From assembly GCA_965662545.1 (NCBI GenBank), contig CBFIHZ010000019.1, positions 1-64,000 on the forward strand: a DNA stretch of 64,000 nt, read 5' to 3'. Source of the stretch: CPC320 sp002684375 (GTDB lineage: Bacteria; Pseudomonadota; Alphaproteobacteria; Rhodobacterales; Rhodobacteraceae). Made by a program: the position numbers and the translations under genes. Under the pieces are notes generated by a model. That model did no database searches. It was given only the letters and a program-made list of their open reading frames with translations, and was not told the DNA's origin. This document shows positions 1-9,090 of the stretch, piece by piece. Each line of letters begins with the position of its first letter. The first letter of the stretch is position 1.

Positions 1-469
1 TTATGCAATTGCCTGCTGTGCCCGCGTCGGTTTTGAAGGTGTGTCAATTCATTACACATCAATAAAAGTGCGCATTTTGCATAAAAGAGGTAGACTATCG
101 TTTGACAGCCAAAATCAACTTTGTGCGCAGGTATTTTCTTGAAACGGAGACCAGCAGCCTCCAAACCCTGACTGAACTCTGAGGCGACCATCGGTACGGA
201 AATTTTGACATCTTCACCCACAAGATTCGTCGTCTTTTTGGTTTGCAAAGTTGAAATTATAATCACAAAATCCGCAAATTTCTTTTGCGATCAAATACAA
301 TTTTTTAATATGGATAGAATTGATAAATGAACAACCAACACAGCTCGATCATTGGAATACGACCGCCGCAAACAGAAGAAGGGCAAGTGCTCTGTGATGT
401 GATATGGGGCACTAGAGTGTTAGCCAGACCGAACAGACGCGGCCATCAAACAGAATTGCTGAATAGAAA
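1..469. other. Gene-less left edge
   Basis: I see no supportable gene here. A minus-strand TAA at 1-3 ends a 15-codon open stretch that is closed by another stop at 49-51 and has no start codon, so it cannot be read as a gene end with confidence. The rest, especially 240-320, is AT-rich and could hold the promoter of the ATPase gene that follows. No clear -35/-10 pair or repeat was found. Confidence 0.5.
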
Positions 470-1621
470 ATGCTGATAACACTTGCCGTATCTGGGTACC
501 GTTCTTTGAGGAATATTTCGCTCCCACTCGAACGGTTGAACGTCATCACCGGCCCCAACGGCAGCGGTAAATCAAGTCTATACCGGGCAATCCAACTGCT
601 TGTTTCTGCGAGCCAAGGCTCAGTTACAAATGCTCTGGCCATAGAAGGAGGGTTATCCTCAACCCTTTGGGCAGGCCCTGAAAGGATTTCTTCAGCCGTC
701 AAGCGGGGAGATTACCCCTTGCAGGGAACGGTACGTAAAGACCCAATCAGCCTTCGACTAGGGTTTGCCAGTGATGACTTTGGCTATGCGATCGACTTAG
801 GGCTTCCAGCACCGGGTCGCTCTTTGTTTAATCGAGATCCCGAAATAAAGGCAGAAGCGATTTGGGTGGGCGAACACCTGAAGCGGTCAAATGCGCTTGC
901 AACCCGAACCGGTCCGCATGTCGCCGGCTTGGATATCAACGGAAACCGAACCACGCTGGCGTCAAATCTAGCTCCGTTCGACAGTATGATAACCCATGCC
1001 GCAAGTCCAAAAGAAGCCCCTGAAATCTATGATCTACGCGATCAAATTCGATCTTGGCGGTTCTATGATCAGCTGCGAACGGATCGTGATGCAGGCAGCA
1101 GATGGCCACAAGTCGGCACCCGCACCCTGAGACTGGCCGAAGACGGAACCAATATTGCCGCTGCTATGCAAACGATTATTGAGTTGGGGGACGTCAACGC
1201 TCTGGCCGACGCGATTGATGATGCCTTTCCGGAAAGCAGGATTGAAATTAACGAAACGGATGGTTTTTTTGAATTGCGGCTGCATCAAAAAGGGTTGCTT
1301 CGACCACTCCGTGCAGCTGAGCTTTCGGACGGCACCCTGCGGTTTTTACTTCTGACAGCCGCGCTCCTGACGCCGCGACCTGCCTCACTTTTGATTCTTA
1401 ATGAGCCAGAAACAAGCCTTCATGTCGACCTGATTCCCGCATTGGCTCGATTGATTGTACGGGCTGCTGAAGAAAGCCAAGTCATTGTTGTCAGCCACGC
1501 AAGTTCACTTATTGAAGCACTCACAGATGCAGGCGCACAGAAATTGGCGTTAATTAAAGAGTTCGGGGAAACACGCATTGAGGGCGTGAATCCACCCAAG
1601 TTTGTTTGGCCAAAACGATAA
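470..1621 (+). CDS. AAA family ATPase (COG4637/RecF-SMC-like), orphan
   Basis: This 383-residue protein is a single-chain ABC/SMC-type ATPase. A Walker A motif GPNGSGKS lies at residues 28-35, just after an N-terminal strand reading YRSLRNISLPL. Near residue 290 is an ABC-signature-like LSDGT, and a Walker B LILNEPETSLH is followed by a switch histidine in VVSHASS. The family (AAA_21, COG4637) comprises predicted ATPases related to OLD and RecF proteins, some acting with nucleases in defence or repair. No TOPRIM or nuclease domain is fused here and no nuclease gene lies next to it. No clear Shine-Dalgarno precedes the ATG. The function is unknown; the fold is confident, the role is not. Confidence 0.8.
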   Translation: MLITLAVSGYRSLRNISLPLERLNVITGPNGSGKSSLYRAIQLLVSASQGSVTNALAIEGGLSSTLWAGPERISSAVKRGDYPLQGTVRKDPISLRLGFASDDFGYAIDLGLPAPGRSLFNRDPEIKAEAIWVGEHLKRSNALATRTGPHVAGLDINGNRTTLASNLAPFDSMITHAASPKEAPEIYDLRDQIRSWRFYDQLRTDRDAGSRWPQVGTRTLRLAEDGTNIAAAMQTIIELGDVNALADAIDDAFPESRIEINETDGFFELRLHQKGLLRPLRAAELSDGTLRFLLLTAALLTPRPASLLILNEPETSLHVDLIPALARLIVRAAEESQVIVVSHASSLIEALTDAGAQKLALIKEFGETRIEGVNPPKFVWPKR

Positions 1622-2091
1622 AACAAGCGCCTGTCACAGAGGAACAAACATCCGGGCTGAAAATTGTTGCGCATCAATACGTAACCCTTGACGAACCTGA
1701 GTTCGGCAACCCAGTCATATCGGCTTCGACGGTGGCTTCTGGTTTTGGGAAATCCATTTGCCCGTTTCAGGGCGTTGCTCGCTTTGCCCATCGAGACCTT
1801 CCCGTTAGGAACGACAGCCCCTTTACTACATCGCCATCCCACTCGTTCAATGGAATTGAAAACATCGGCGTCGACCCAAAATGTCTGGGCAACGGCCACG
1901 ATGAAGCGGATATTCTCGAATGTGTAAGCTCTCAATTATAACAGCGTCACGCATGCGCTGATGAAATACCTGCCTCCACCCCGCCCTCTGTGAAAACGGG
2001 GGGCGATCAGAGCCGCTGAAGTAACAATGGACCACTCCAATATTAAACGGTAACGTCGAGTGTGACACATCCAACGGGGGGCTGCCCAGCA
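1622..2091. other. Intergenic stretch without a convincing gene
   Basis: Open frames exist on both strands, but they overlap each other, lack ribosome sites and resemble no family I know. A hairpin with arms at 1982-1988 and 1999-2005 (one G-T pair) has no following T-run. The stretch may be a decayed remnant or simply spacer. Confidence 0.4.
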
Positions 2092-2853
2092 ATGACGCGG
2101 TTTAAATTTTCCGCCAATACTGGATATTTATGGAAAAATCTCTCCTTTCCTGACCGGATCAGAATGGCGAAGCGATATGGCTTTACCTCGCTTGAATTTC
2201 ACGATGAGGTGCGTTCTGAGGACCGCAAGAACCTGAAAGACCTGTTGTTCGATATCGATTTGCCGATCAATAGCATGAATGTGCGCATGGGAGAGACATT
2301 CGGGTGCGCGGCAATCCCTGAATTGGCAGACCGAGCTCGCGAAGATATCGCCGAAGCCGGGGATATTGCCGAAGATATCGGGGCAAGTGCATTACACATA
2401 CTGGCGGGGATCACTGCAGATCCCGGCGCTTTGGATACCTTTTTAGACACCCTAAGATATGCGTTAGAACGCGTTCCGCTCACCATACTCATAGAGCCCG
2501 TTTGTCACGAACAACTGGCCGGGTATTTCTTGCGTAGCATAGATCAGGCTGCCTGCGTTATCGACAAAATAAACCATCCGCGTTTGAAGATTATGTTCGA
2601 TTGTTATCATGTGTTCCGCGAAAGCGGTGACCTAGAGAGTAATTTTGCAGCGCATGCCGACAAGATTGGACATGTGCAAATCGCCGCTGCCGAGGCTCGT
2701 GCCGAGCCATTTCCCGGCGCGCTGGATTATTCACGTTTATTACCGAAGTTCCAACAACTTGGGTATACCGGCGCCTTTGGGTGCGAATATCGTCCCACTG
2801 GCAAAACCGAAGATGGTTTGGGCTGGAGAAACAGTATCATCGCAAAAAAATAG
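2092..2853 (+). CDS. Hydroxypyruvate isomerase-like TIM-barrel protein (Hyi/OtnI family)
   Basis: This 253-residue protein belongs to the AP-endonuclease-2-like sugar isomerase superfamily. The N-terminus SANTGYLW matches the Hyi pattern, and metal/catalytic positions are visible in LIEPV (Glu), MFDCYHV (Asp, His), GHVQIA (His) and the C-terminal GCEYRP (Glu). Family members interconvert hydroxypyruvate and tartronate semialdehyde, or 2-oxo-tetronates. I chose the ATG at 2092, preceded by a G-rich ribosome site, over an in-frame GTG at 2062 that adds ten residues not typical of the family. No partner reductase or kinase gene lies beside it, so the substrate cannot be told. Confidence 0.8.
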   Translation: MTRFKFSANTGYLWKNLSFPDRIRMAKRYGFTSLEFHDEVRSEDRKNLKDLLFDIDLPINSMNVRMGETFGCAAIPELADRAREDIAEAGDIAEDIGASALHILAGITADPGALDTFLDTLRYALERVPLTILIEPVCHEQLAGYFLRSIDQAACVIDKINHPRLKIMFDCYHVFRESGDLESNFAAHADKIGHVQIAAAEARAEPFPGALDYSRLLPKFQQLGYTGAFGCEYRPTGKTEDGLGWRNSIIAKK

Positions 2854-3196
2854 TGAAATGGGCAGAGCGGGCGGAAAATCAACCGTTCAATCAGACTGAT
2901 GGTGCAGTCAAACCAGCGCCATATTCGCGTCTGCATCGCAGCCAAATGATGACCCGCTAGATCGACGACAGCGCATCTCGACAATTATTCCAGCAATACT
3001 GCAAGGAAGAAAAATCACGGTTTCCACCACTGTGGAAAGGCTGTGGCCTTTTGTCGGCGCCGCACCCATGATCATAGGCATCAATACGTGCGGCCCACAA
3101 GGATTATACCAGATTTGCGCGGGTTTTCAATGAGATGGCATTCACAAGAGCGGAGATGGAGACCAGTCTAAGCTGGGGGCCGTCCGCCCTGACCAC
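2854..3196. other. Intergenic stretch
   Basis: No gene is supported between the isomerase stop and the gapR stop. A small hairpin with 7-bp arms TTTCCAC (3021-3027) and GTGGAAA (3032-3038) is present, but with no T-tract I do not call it a terminator. Confidence 0.4.
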
Positions 3197-3451
3197 TTAC
3201 ATCCCCAGCGCCTCTTTGTACATTTCCAGCACGGCCTCTTCCTCGGCGATATCGTCTTTGTCACGCTTGCGCAGTGCGATTACCTTGCGGATCACTTTTG
3301 TGTCGTACCCGCGCGACTTCGCCTCAGACATCACCTCTTTCTGTTGATCAGAAATATCTTTCTTTTCCGCCTCCAAACGCTCAAATCGTTCGATAAACTG
3401 GCGCAACTCATTTGCGGTTACGCGATAATTGGCGTCGTTCTCGTCGGTCAT
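3197..3451 (-). CDS. gapR: GapR family DNA-binding protein (DUF2312)
   Basis: This 84-residue, highly charged helical protein is the DUF2312 family, whose Caulobacter member GapR clamps overtwisted DNA ahead of replication and transcription forks as a nucleoid-associated protein. Recognisable pieces are the NELRQFIERFERLE helix, the EVMSEAKSRGYDTK turn and the KVIALRKRDKDD stretch. The ATG at 3451 follows AAAGGAGAGATCA, a near-perfect ribosome site; the in-frame extension upstream to 3550 has no comparable signal and no family similarity. It stands alone, divergent from the small membrane protein gene at 3598. Confidence 0.93.
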   Translation of the reverse strand: MTDENDANYRVTANELRQFIERFERLEAEKKDISDQQKEVMSEAKSRGYDTKVIRKVIALRKRDKDDIAEEEAVLEMYKEALGM

Positions 3452-3597
3452 TGATCTCTCCTTTTCACTTGGACCGACCGATACAAGCACCGGCCCTGCG
3501 CCGCAAGCCGCCAATCGAGATCTTTCACAGGCACGTCTTGCCATAGACACGCGGGTCCAATACCCTTGGTTCGTCTAAAAAGCGAAGAAGGCTCGAG

Positions 3598-3813
3598 ATG
3601 TACGTTCTAATATGGGGTGGCGCCGCAGTGACGCTTTTCAGTCTTGTGGGTATGTTATGGTGTATTGCCAAGGTCAGAAATGCCCGCAATGCAAATTTAC
3701 CAGACGACGAGCTCAGGCTGGTTATGGCGCAGATTTTGCCGAGAAATCTGGCCGCATTATTGCTATCCGCGATCGGGTTAATGATGGTGGTTGTGGGAAT
3801 TTTACTAAGCTAA
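3598..3813 (+). CDS. Small two-helix membrane protein, unknown function
   Basis: This 71-residue protein has two predicted transmembrane segments, residues about 4-24 and 50-70, joined by a short charged loop (KVRNARNANLPDDE). A GAAGG ribosome site sits before the ATG. I do not recognise a named family. Its position divergent from gapR and the good start support a real gene; nothing in the sequence tells its role. Confidence 0.65.
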   Translation: MYVLIWGGAAVTLFSLVGMLWCIAKVRNARNANLPDDELRLVMAQILPRNLAALLLSAIGLMMVVVGILLS

Positions 3814-4054
3814 GGTGCATTTTCAGGGCGAACTTCTTCAGGGCAAACTGCCACGATTCCCGCATGCCTGATTACACCTTCCACCTTCAGACTTTTTTGA
3901 GCCGGACACAGGCCTGATCCTGTAATTTTTAGAAACGATGTTTTATGATTTGCATTCCAGACAGGATAAATTTCTGATAGTGTCACAAAAAAAATGCCTT
4001 TCTCCCTTGCATGACTTTTGCGCCTGCTTAGATTATTCCGAAAGGAGACACGCA

Positions 4055-4918
4055 ATGCACGCACCGACAAAGTCTTTCTTCGACATTACAACGAACACCG
4101 CCTCCTACGTGGTGAGAGACCCATCAGGGACATCTTGCGCCATCATCGACAGCGTTTTGGATTTTGACTATGCTTCAGGCCAGACAGACACCAAAGCCGC
4201 CGATCAGATCATCGCCTGGGTGAAATCCGAGGGGCTTGATGTGAAGTGGATCCTTGAGACCCACGCCCATGCCGACCATCTGTCTGCTGCGCCTTATCTA
4301 CAAGAGCGACTGGGTGGAAAAATTGGTATCAGCGAACAGATCAAGGTGGTTCAGGATACCTTTGGCAAAGTGTTCAACGAGGGCACCGAATTTGAACGTG
4401 ACGGCAGCCAGTTCGACCGTCTGTTCAATGAAGGTGACAGTTTTCATATCGGGCAATTGCGGGGGGATGTTATGTACACACCCGGTCATACGCCGGCCTG
4501 CGTTACTTATGTGCTTGGCGATGCGGCATTTGTCGGAGATACTTTATTCATGCCAGATTTTGGCACCGCGCGCTGCGACTTTCCAGGTGGTTCTTCCGCG
4601 AAGCTTTATCAATCGATCCAGAAAATATTGTCACTGCCGGACGAGACCCGCATCTTTGTGTGCCATGATTACAAGGCTCCCGGACGCGACGTCTTTGCGT
4701 GGGAAACCACTGTAGGTGAACAAAAAGCGCGCAACGTGCATGTCGGCGCCGGCAAAGATCAAGACAGTTTTGTGCAGCTGCGTGACGCCCGAGACGCCCA
4801 ACTTTCGATGCCCAAGCTTATAATCCCGTCACTGCAAGTCAACATGCGGGCAGGCAACATGCCGCAAGCCGACGAAAACGGCGATGTCTATCTCAAGGTA
4901 CCGATCAATAAAATGTAA
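4055..4918 (+). CDS. MBL-fold hydrolase, persulfide dioxygenase/Blh-like
   Basis: This 287-residue metallo-beta-lactamase-fold protein carries THAHADH (His70, His72, Asp74, His75), TPGHT (His144), VGDTLF (Asp161) and VCHDYK (His203). The FGTARCDFPGG stretch is typical of the ETHE1/Blh persulfide dioxygenase branch. Such enzymes oxidise glutathione persulfide during sulfide detoxification using one iron. The ATG at 4055 has AAAGGAGA in front of it, and an upstream extension to 3938 is unlike the family. It is followed by a DUF442 gene, the domain fused to this one in Blh proteins of other alphaproteobacteria, which supports the sulfide role. Confidence 0.87.
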   Translation: MHAPTKSFFDITTNTASYVVRDPSGTSCAIIDSVLDFDYASGQTDTKAADQIIAWVKSEGLDVKWILETHAHADHLSAAPYLQERLGGKIGISEQIKVVQDTFGKVFNEGTEFERDGSQFDRLFNEGDSFHIGQLRGDVMYTPGHTPACVTYVLGDAAFVGDTLFMPDFGTARCDFPGGSSAKLYQSIQKILSLPDETRIFVCHDYKAPGRDVFAWETTVGEQKARNVHVGAGKDQDSFVQLRDARDAQLSMPKLIIPSLQVNMRAGNMPQADENGDVYLKVPINKM

Positions 4919-4999
4919 GCTGCCGTCTGGTGCCCGAGCCCGCACTGAAACCGATCTGCGGCACTGGACAGAAATGTCATTGCGCTTTAACGTCACGCT

Positions 5000-5428
5000 A
5001 TGAACATTCATAAAATAACCGAGAAGTTCTTTGTTAGTGCCCAGATTGAGGCCGCTGATGCTCCTGCGGTTGTTGACGCAGGCATCGTGCGGGTCATTTG
5101 CAACAGACCAGATCAAGAAGTGCCCGCCGCGCTGCAGGCAGACGCCATTGGGGCTGCAGTGCGCGCCGCCGGTATAGACTTTGCAGTTTTGCCGATCACC
5201 CATCAATCAATGACGCAGAGCGTGGTTGCCGAGCAGTCGGAGCTGATAAATTCTGCCGACGGGCCCGTATTAGCCTATTGCGCCTCAGGTACGCGATCAA
5301 CCGTGATCTGGGCACTGGGACAGATTGGCACCCTGCCAGTGGACGAAATTCTAAACCAAGCAGCGCAGGCCGGATATGATCTGTCGGGTCTGCGACCGAC
5401 TTTGCAGGGGCTTTCGACGAACGATTGA
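5000..5428 (+). CDS. TIGR01244 family sulfur transferase / DUF442 phosphatase-like protein
   Basis: This 142-residue protein has the DUF442 fold, related to dual-specificity phosphatases. The cysteine loop is YCASGTRS with Cys94 as the expected nucleophile and Arg99 in the P-loop. In Blh-type proteins this domain is joined to a persulfide dioxygenase and is proposed to move sulfane sulfur. Here it is a separate gene 81 bases downstream of that enzyme. The start has a weak ribosome site, so translation may depend on the upstream gene. It ends three bases from the convergent FliM-like gene. Confidence 0.82.
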   Translation: MNIHKITEKFFVSAQIEAADAPAVVDAGIVRVICNRPDQEVPAALQADAIGAAVRAAGIDFAVLPITHQSMTQSVVAEQSELINSADGPVLAYCASGTRSTVIWALGQIGTLPVDEILNQAAQAGYDLSGLRPTLQGLSTND

Positions 5429-5431
5429 CGA

Positions 5432-6517
5432 TCAGCCGGCTTCGGATAGCCGCTCCACCGGAGGCTGCAAGGCGTCATCACCAGCAGCTTCATCAACAGT
5501 CAAAGCGTTGGCAGAACCCGGCAAAGCGGCAATTTCGCCGTCGTTACTCATCTGTGCATCTGATCCTTCGAAAACTGCTGTATGTTCCCGTAAAATTTTC
5601 GCATCCTCAAATTCCGTGTCGACACCTCTGCTGCTCTCATGATCTTGGGTTGCGGAGGGCCAAAGCAGTCGGATCGCACGCATCCCCTGCGATTGACCAA
5701 GATGTGCGGGAAACTGAAAACCTGTATTATCAGCGCAGACAATAACTTGTTCCATTATAGCCTGTGGCAGAGGCAGAAGGTCACCGACGGTTAATTTTTC
5801 AGCACGCGCAAGAGGCATTGTGATCTGGGTCAGAAAAACATTTAATTCGGCAGCAACGTCCAACCAAAGGGTCGCAGTTTTACCGACCTCCATCATATTT
5901 GTCGAGGGCATGAGTTCTGCCGGTGTCCCACGCTCAGGGAACGCCATCACCAAGCTGCCAGACTTGGCATTATCGGCTAAATCCAATTTGACCGTAAAGA
6001 CCTGAAAATACTCAGCTGGCAAAGCAGCCCCCAGATCCAGATAATCCTCGACGCGCTCAAGATATTTAAAATCGCGAATCCACCAATTTTCCATTGCAGG
6101 CTTGAGAGACCGCGACAAATCAGCCAATAGAGAATCAACCATTGGCGCGACAAGCGCAGCATCCGTCTGTGTCGGCTCCCGTGGCTCTGCGGGACGGTCG
6201 GACACCTGCCCAATGGTCAACATCTCAATAAACGCCGCAAGGCCCTGTGGATCTAAGGCCACCAGTCCGCGGCAAGAATCCGGCCCGTCGATCAATAATA
6301 AAAGATGACTATTCACCAGCCCAGAAACCAAATCTTCAGCGGTTTGTAACTGGTGCACCAAATCCTTGACAGTAACGGGCATACCGAAAATTTGATCAAT
6401 CGCCTGTACCAGCGCCAAGCTTAAAGTTTTGCCAGGCGTCATGCTTTTAGCATCCTGCGCTTGTCGCACCAATGCAGCTTTACGACGCAAAATTGGGTCA
6501 GGTTTTTCTTCGCTCAT
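5432..6517 (-). CDS. FliM/FliN family flagellar motor switch-like protein
   Basis: This 361-residue protein has a FliM-like middle region (about 30-200) and a SpoA/FliN-type C-terminal domain around 215-300, recognisable by WLDVAAELNVFL and KLTVGDLLPLP. The last about 60 residues are an acidic, low-complexity tail. It lacks the LSQDEIDQLL peptide with which classical FliM binds CheY-P, and no other flagellar gene is near, so a canonical switch role is uncertain. Its start lies 79 bases after the stop of the symporter-type histidine kinase and the two are probably co-transcribed. It could be a divergent FliM of Rhodobacteraceae or a motor-independent signalling protein. Confidence 0.7.
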   Translation of the reverse strand: MSEEKPDPILRRKAALVRQAQDAKSMTPGKTLSLALVQAIDQIFGMPVTVKDLVHQLQTAEDLVSGLVNSHLLLLIDGPDSCRGLVALDPQGLAAFIEMLTIGQVSDRPAEPREPTQTDAALVAPMVDSLLADLSRSLKPAMENWWIRDFKYLERVEDYLDLGAALPAEYFQVFTVKLDLADNAKSGSLVMAFPERGTPAELMPSTNMMEVGKTATLWLDVAAELNVFLTQITMPLARAEKLTVGDLLPLPQAIMEQVIVCADNTGFQFPAHLGQSQGMRAIRLLWPSATQDHESSRGVDTEFEDAKILREHTAVFEGSDAQMSNDGEIAALPGSANALTVDEAAGDDALQPPVERLSEAG

Positions 6518-6595
6518 AGGTTCACTGATGCCTTGCGGTAGTTAATCACCAAGATAGCCGCAACCAGGTTACCAAATACTTTATTTAAACGCCTA

Positions 6596-9085
6596 TTAAT
6601 CTGTTGATGACAGGTCGGTTCGCGCAACACCGCCAACAACACTTTCTGGCAGTCGGATACGGAAAGCGGCCCCGTTTTGGCCGGGTAAATAGGTAATATC
6701 GCCCTGCAACCGCTGCAAAATCTCACGACTTATTGCCAGACCCAAACCTGCCCCGCCAGACTCGTGACCTCCAATCCGAGAGAATTTTTCAAAAATTAGG
6801 TTTTGATCTTCGTTAGAAATACCACTGCCGTTATCGATAAAGTCTATTGTCAATTGCTGCGCCGACTGCCGAACAATGATCTGTAATTTCGGCTCGGCTG
6901 CATCACAATATTTATGAGCATTGACGATTAAATTCAGAAATACTTGATTCAAGCGATCAAGATCCGTGCACAACCAGACGCGTTCGTCGGCAATATTGCG
7001 CTGAATTTGCATCACTGCGGCATCCCGACCAACCCGCGCCATAGCAACTGAATGATCCAGTAAATCCCTCAGAGAGCCTGTGCTTACATTCAAGCTGACC
7101 TGCCCGTTTTCCAAAACGCTTAAATCCAGCAAATCATCCAACAAACGGGTCAGGCGTATGGTTTCTTCTTGAATGATTGAGGCGTATCTTACCTGTTCCT
7201 GCGGGCTGAGCACCTCTACACCCCGCAGAATTTCCGAAAACGCACGAATTGAACTCATCGGGGTGCGCAATTCATGACTGATCTGCGACAGGAATGCATC
7301 TTTTTGCACAGAGAGTTGCGTCAACTTGGTATTCGCATCCCGCAGTTGCAGCGCTGTTCGCGCCAGTTCTTGTGATTTTTTTTCCAATTCGGTGGAATAC
7401 ACCTTCATCTGCGCCGTCTCATCGGCAACTGCCATGAGGTCATGCACCGTCACTGGCGTGCCTCCAATAATTTGCCCCACCATGGCATGCGCCGTGGCAG
7501 CCCCCACCGATCCGGCCATTTCACGCTCCAGTTCGGCCAAAAATTCTTCCGAAGGCTCGGGAAGATAGCCACTGACGCCCTGACGGGCCGCAGCGCTTTG
7601 GAACAGGGCTTGGGCTTCGCTGGCACCCAGAATGCGCTGAGCCATCACCATCAAGTCTTCGCTTTGCGCCACCCCGCCGGACCAACTCTTTTGCTGGGTA
7701 GAATGCTGATAGACATTGACAAATTGCGCGCCCTGCAATTGCTCCAACGGCGACGGCAATGTGATCAAAGACACAAGGACGAATACCAATGTATTAATCG
7801 ACATGCTGAGCAGAACCGCATGCACCAAAGGGTCCAACCCCTCGATGCCAAAAAGGGCCTGAGGGCGCAGCCAATCGAGACCGAACAAGCCAAATTGAAC
7901 CACTGTGTCAGGGAGAAACACCCCCCCGGCAAAGCTTGGCAAAAACAATGTAAAAAGCCAGATCAAAAATCCACACAACAACCCTGAAAGCGCCCCCATG
8001 CGTGTTGCGCCGCGCCAAAAGATACCGCCCAACATCGCCGGTAAAACTTGCACTACACCCGCGAAGGACACCAACCCGATCGAGGTCAGGGCAGCCCCTC
8101 CGCCAGAGAGATAAAAATACAGATAGCCAAGAAAGACCACGCCCGCGATGGCCAGCCGTCGTGCCAGCAACACCACATTGCGCACATCCCCCGACATGCT
8201 GGCTCCGCCGCCAGTCACCCGTACCCAGATCGGCATGACAATATGGTTTGAAACCATCGTCGAGAGCGCAATCGCAGCCACGATCACCATTGACGTGGCT
8301 GAAGAAAACCCTCCTAGAAAAGATAATATTGCCAGGCCGTCCCGGCCCTGACTGAGCGGCACAGTCAATACAAACAGATCCGGGTTCGACCCTTCAGGCA
8401 GAGTTTGCAGGCCGACAACCGCGATTGGAATGACGAAAAGGCTTATTAACATGACATAGACAGGGAAGGCCCAGGAGGCGGTTTGAAGATGGCTTTCATC
8501 TTCGTTTTCAACCACCAGAACTTGGAACATTCTCGGAAGGCATAAAAAGGCCGCTCCCGACAGAAAGGTCAATGCCGCCCAGCGCCCTCCATGAATCTCT
8601 GCCATGCCAATTGCCGACGCATCAATACGTTGAAGAGTTTCGCTGACCCCGCCAGAGACACCCCAGACCACGAATATACCCACTGCCAAAAGCGCGCACA
8701 GCTTGACCACCGCCTCGACCGCAATGGCCATAACAACCCCATAGTGGCGTTCATTCACATCCAGATTACGGGTACCAAAGACAATCGTGAAAAGAGCAAG
8801 ACCGCTGGCCACCCAAATCGCGGTTGCATTTGAATCCGTCACCGGCGCATCCAAGCCCCCCGCCTCTGCAAAGGCAGCAAATGACAGCGTGACAGATTGT
8901 AGTTGCAAAGCGATATACGGTGTGGTTCCGATGACCGCCAAAAGCGTCACGCAGACCGCGAGCAAGTTCGATTTTCCAAACCGAGAGGAAATCAAATCCG
9001 CCACCGAAGTAATGCGCTGGCTGCGTCCAATGCGCACCAACTTGCGTAGCACCCACCACCAACCCACCATTACAATGGTGGGGCC
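6596..9085 (-). CDS. Sodium/solute symporter-type sensor histidine kinase, N-terminus missing
   Basis: About 830 residues remain. From the internal ATG at 9070, residues 1-440 are an SSS-family (PutP-like) membrane domain with many hydrophobic helices. About 465-550 is a linker in the place of STAC-type domains, 550-590 a coiled coil, HisKA has ISHELRTPM with His599, and the HATPase shows NLIVNAHKY, DNGSG and GGAGLGLAIS. CbrA-type kinases share this design and usually have an extra N-terminal stretch of about 75-100 residues. Here the family-like reading GPTIV continues in frame to about 9085 and then stops making sense, where livM begins on the other strand. The gene is thus 5'-truncated; the ATG at 9070 is a chance internal codon. 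Confidence 0.85.
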   Translation of the reverse strand, partial: GPTIVMVGWWWVLRKLVRIGRSQRITSVADLISSRFGKSNLLAVCVTLLAVIGTTPYIALQLQSVTLSFAAFAEAGGLDAPVTDSNATAIWVASGLALFTIVFGTRNLDVNERHYGVVMAIAVEAVVKLCALLAVGIFVVWGVSGGVSETLQRIDASAIGMAEIHGGRWAALTFLSGAAFLCLPRMFQVLVVENEDESHLQTASWAFPVYVMLISLFVIPIAVVGLQTLPEGSNPDLFVLTVPLSQGRDGLAILSFLGGFSSATSMVIVAAIALSTMVSNHIVMPIWVRVTGGGASMSGDVRNVVLLARRLAIAGVVFLGYLYFYLSGGGAALTSIGLVSFAGVVQVLPAMLGGIFWRGATRMGALSGLLCGFLIWLFTLFLPSFAGGVFLPDTVVQFGLFGLDWLRPQALFGIEGLDPLVHAVLLSMSINTLVFVLVSLITLPSPLEQLQGAQFVNVYQHSTQQKSWSGGVAQSEDLMVMAQRILGASEAQALFQSAAARQGVSGYLPEPSEEFLAELEREMAGSVGAATAHAMVGQIIGGTPVTVHDLMAVADETAQMKVYSTELEKKSQELARTALQLRDANTKLTQLSVQKDAFLSQISHELRTPMSSIRAFSEILRGVEVLSPQEQVRYASIIQEETIRLTRLLDDLLDLSVLENGQVSLNVSTGSLRDLLDHSVAMARVGRDAAVMQIQRNIADERVWLCTDLDRLNQVFLNLIVNAHKYCDAAEPKLQIIVRQSAQQLTIDFIDNGSGISNEDQNLIFEKFSRIGGHESGGAGLGLAISREILQRLQGDITYLPGQNGAAFRIRLPESVVGGVARTDLSSTD

Positions 9086-9090
9086 CCTGG
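9078..9090. other. Breakpoint between two head-to-head truncated genes
   Basis: Rightward, the livM frame reads sensible family sequence from about 9088 (WTFQFNAGYYL). Leftward, the kinase frame reads sensible family sequence up to about 9085 (GPTIV). The two meet at GGGGCCCC (9080-9087), a perfect palindrome. There is no promoter, start codon or ribosome site for either gene between them. Two unrelated proteins losing their N-termini at the same base points to a joining event, either a genuine inversion or deletion, or an assembly or amplification chimera. Confidence 0.8.

Noticed and set aside
1..48. C-terminal end of a minus-strand gene at the left edge
   Set aside because: The open stretch is only 15 codons and is closed by a stop upstream with no start codon in between.
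1420..1935. Minus-strand frame of 171 codons over the end of the ATPase gene
   Set aside because: It lies antisense to the ATPase, has no ribosome site and resembles no family; the remainder in 1622-1935 is not enough to call an independent gene.
3021..3038. Hairpin TTTCCAC/GTGGAAA as terminator
   Set aside because: No T-tract follows on either strand and it is far from both gene ends.
7442..7987. Rightward 181-codon frame
   Set aside because: It is the antisense shadow of the histidine kinase; its His/Arg/Gln-rich composition is typical of such shadows.
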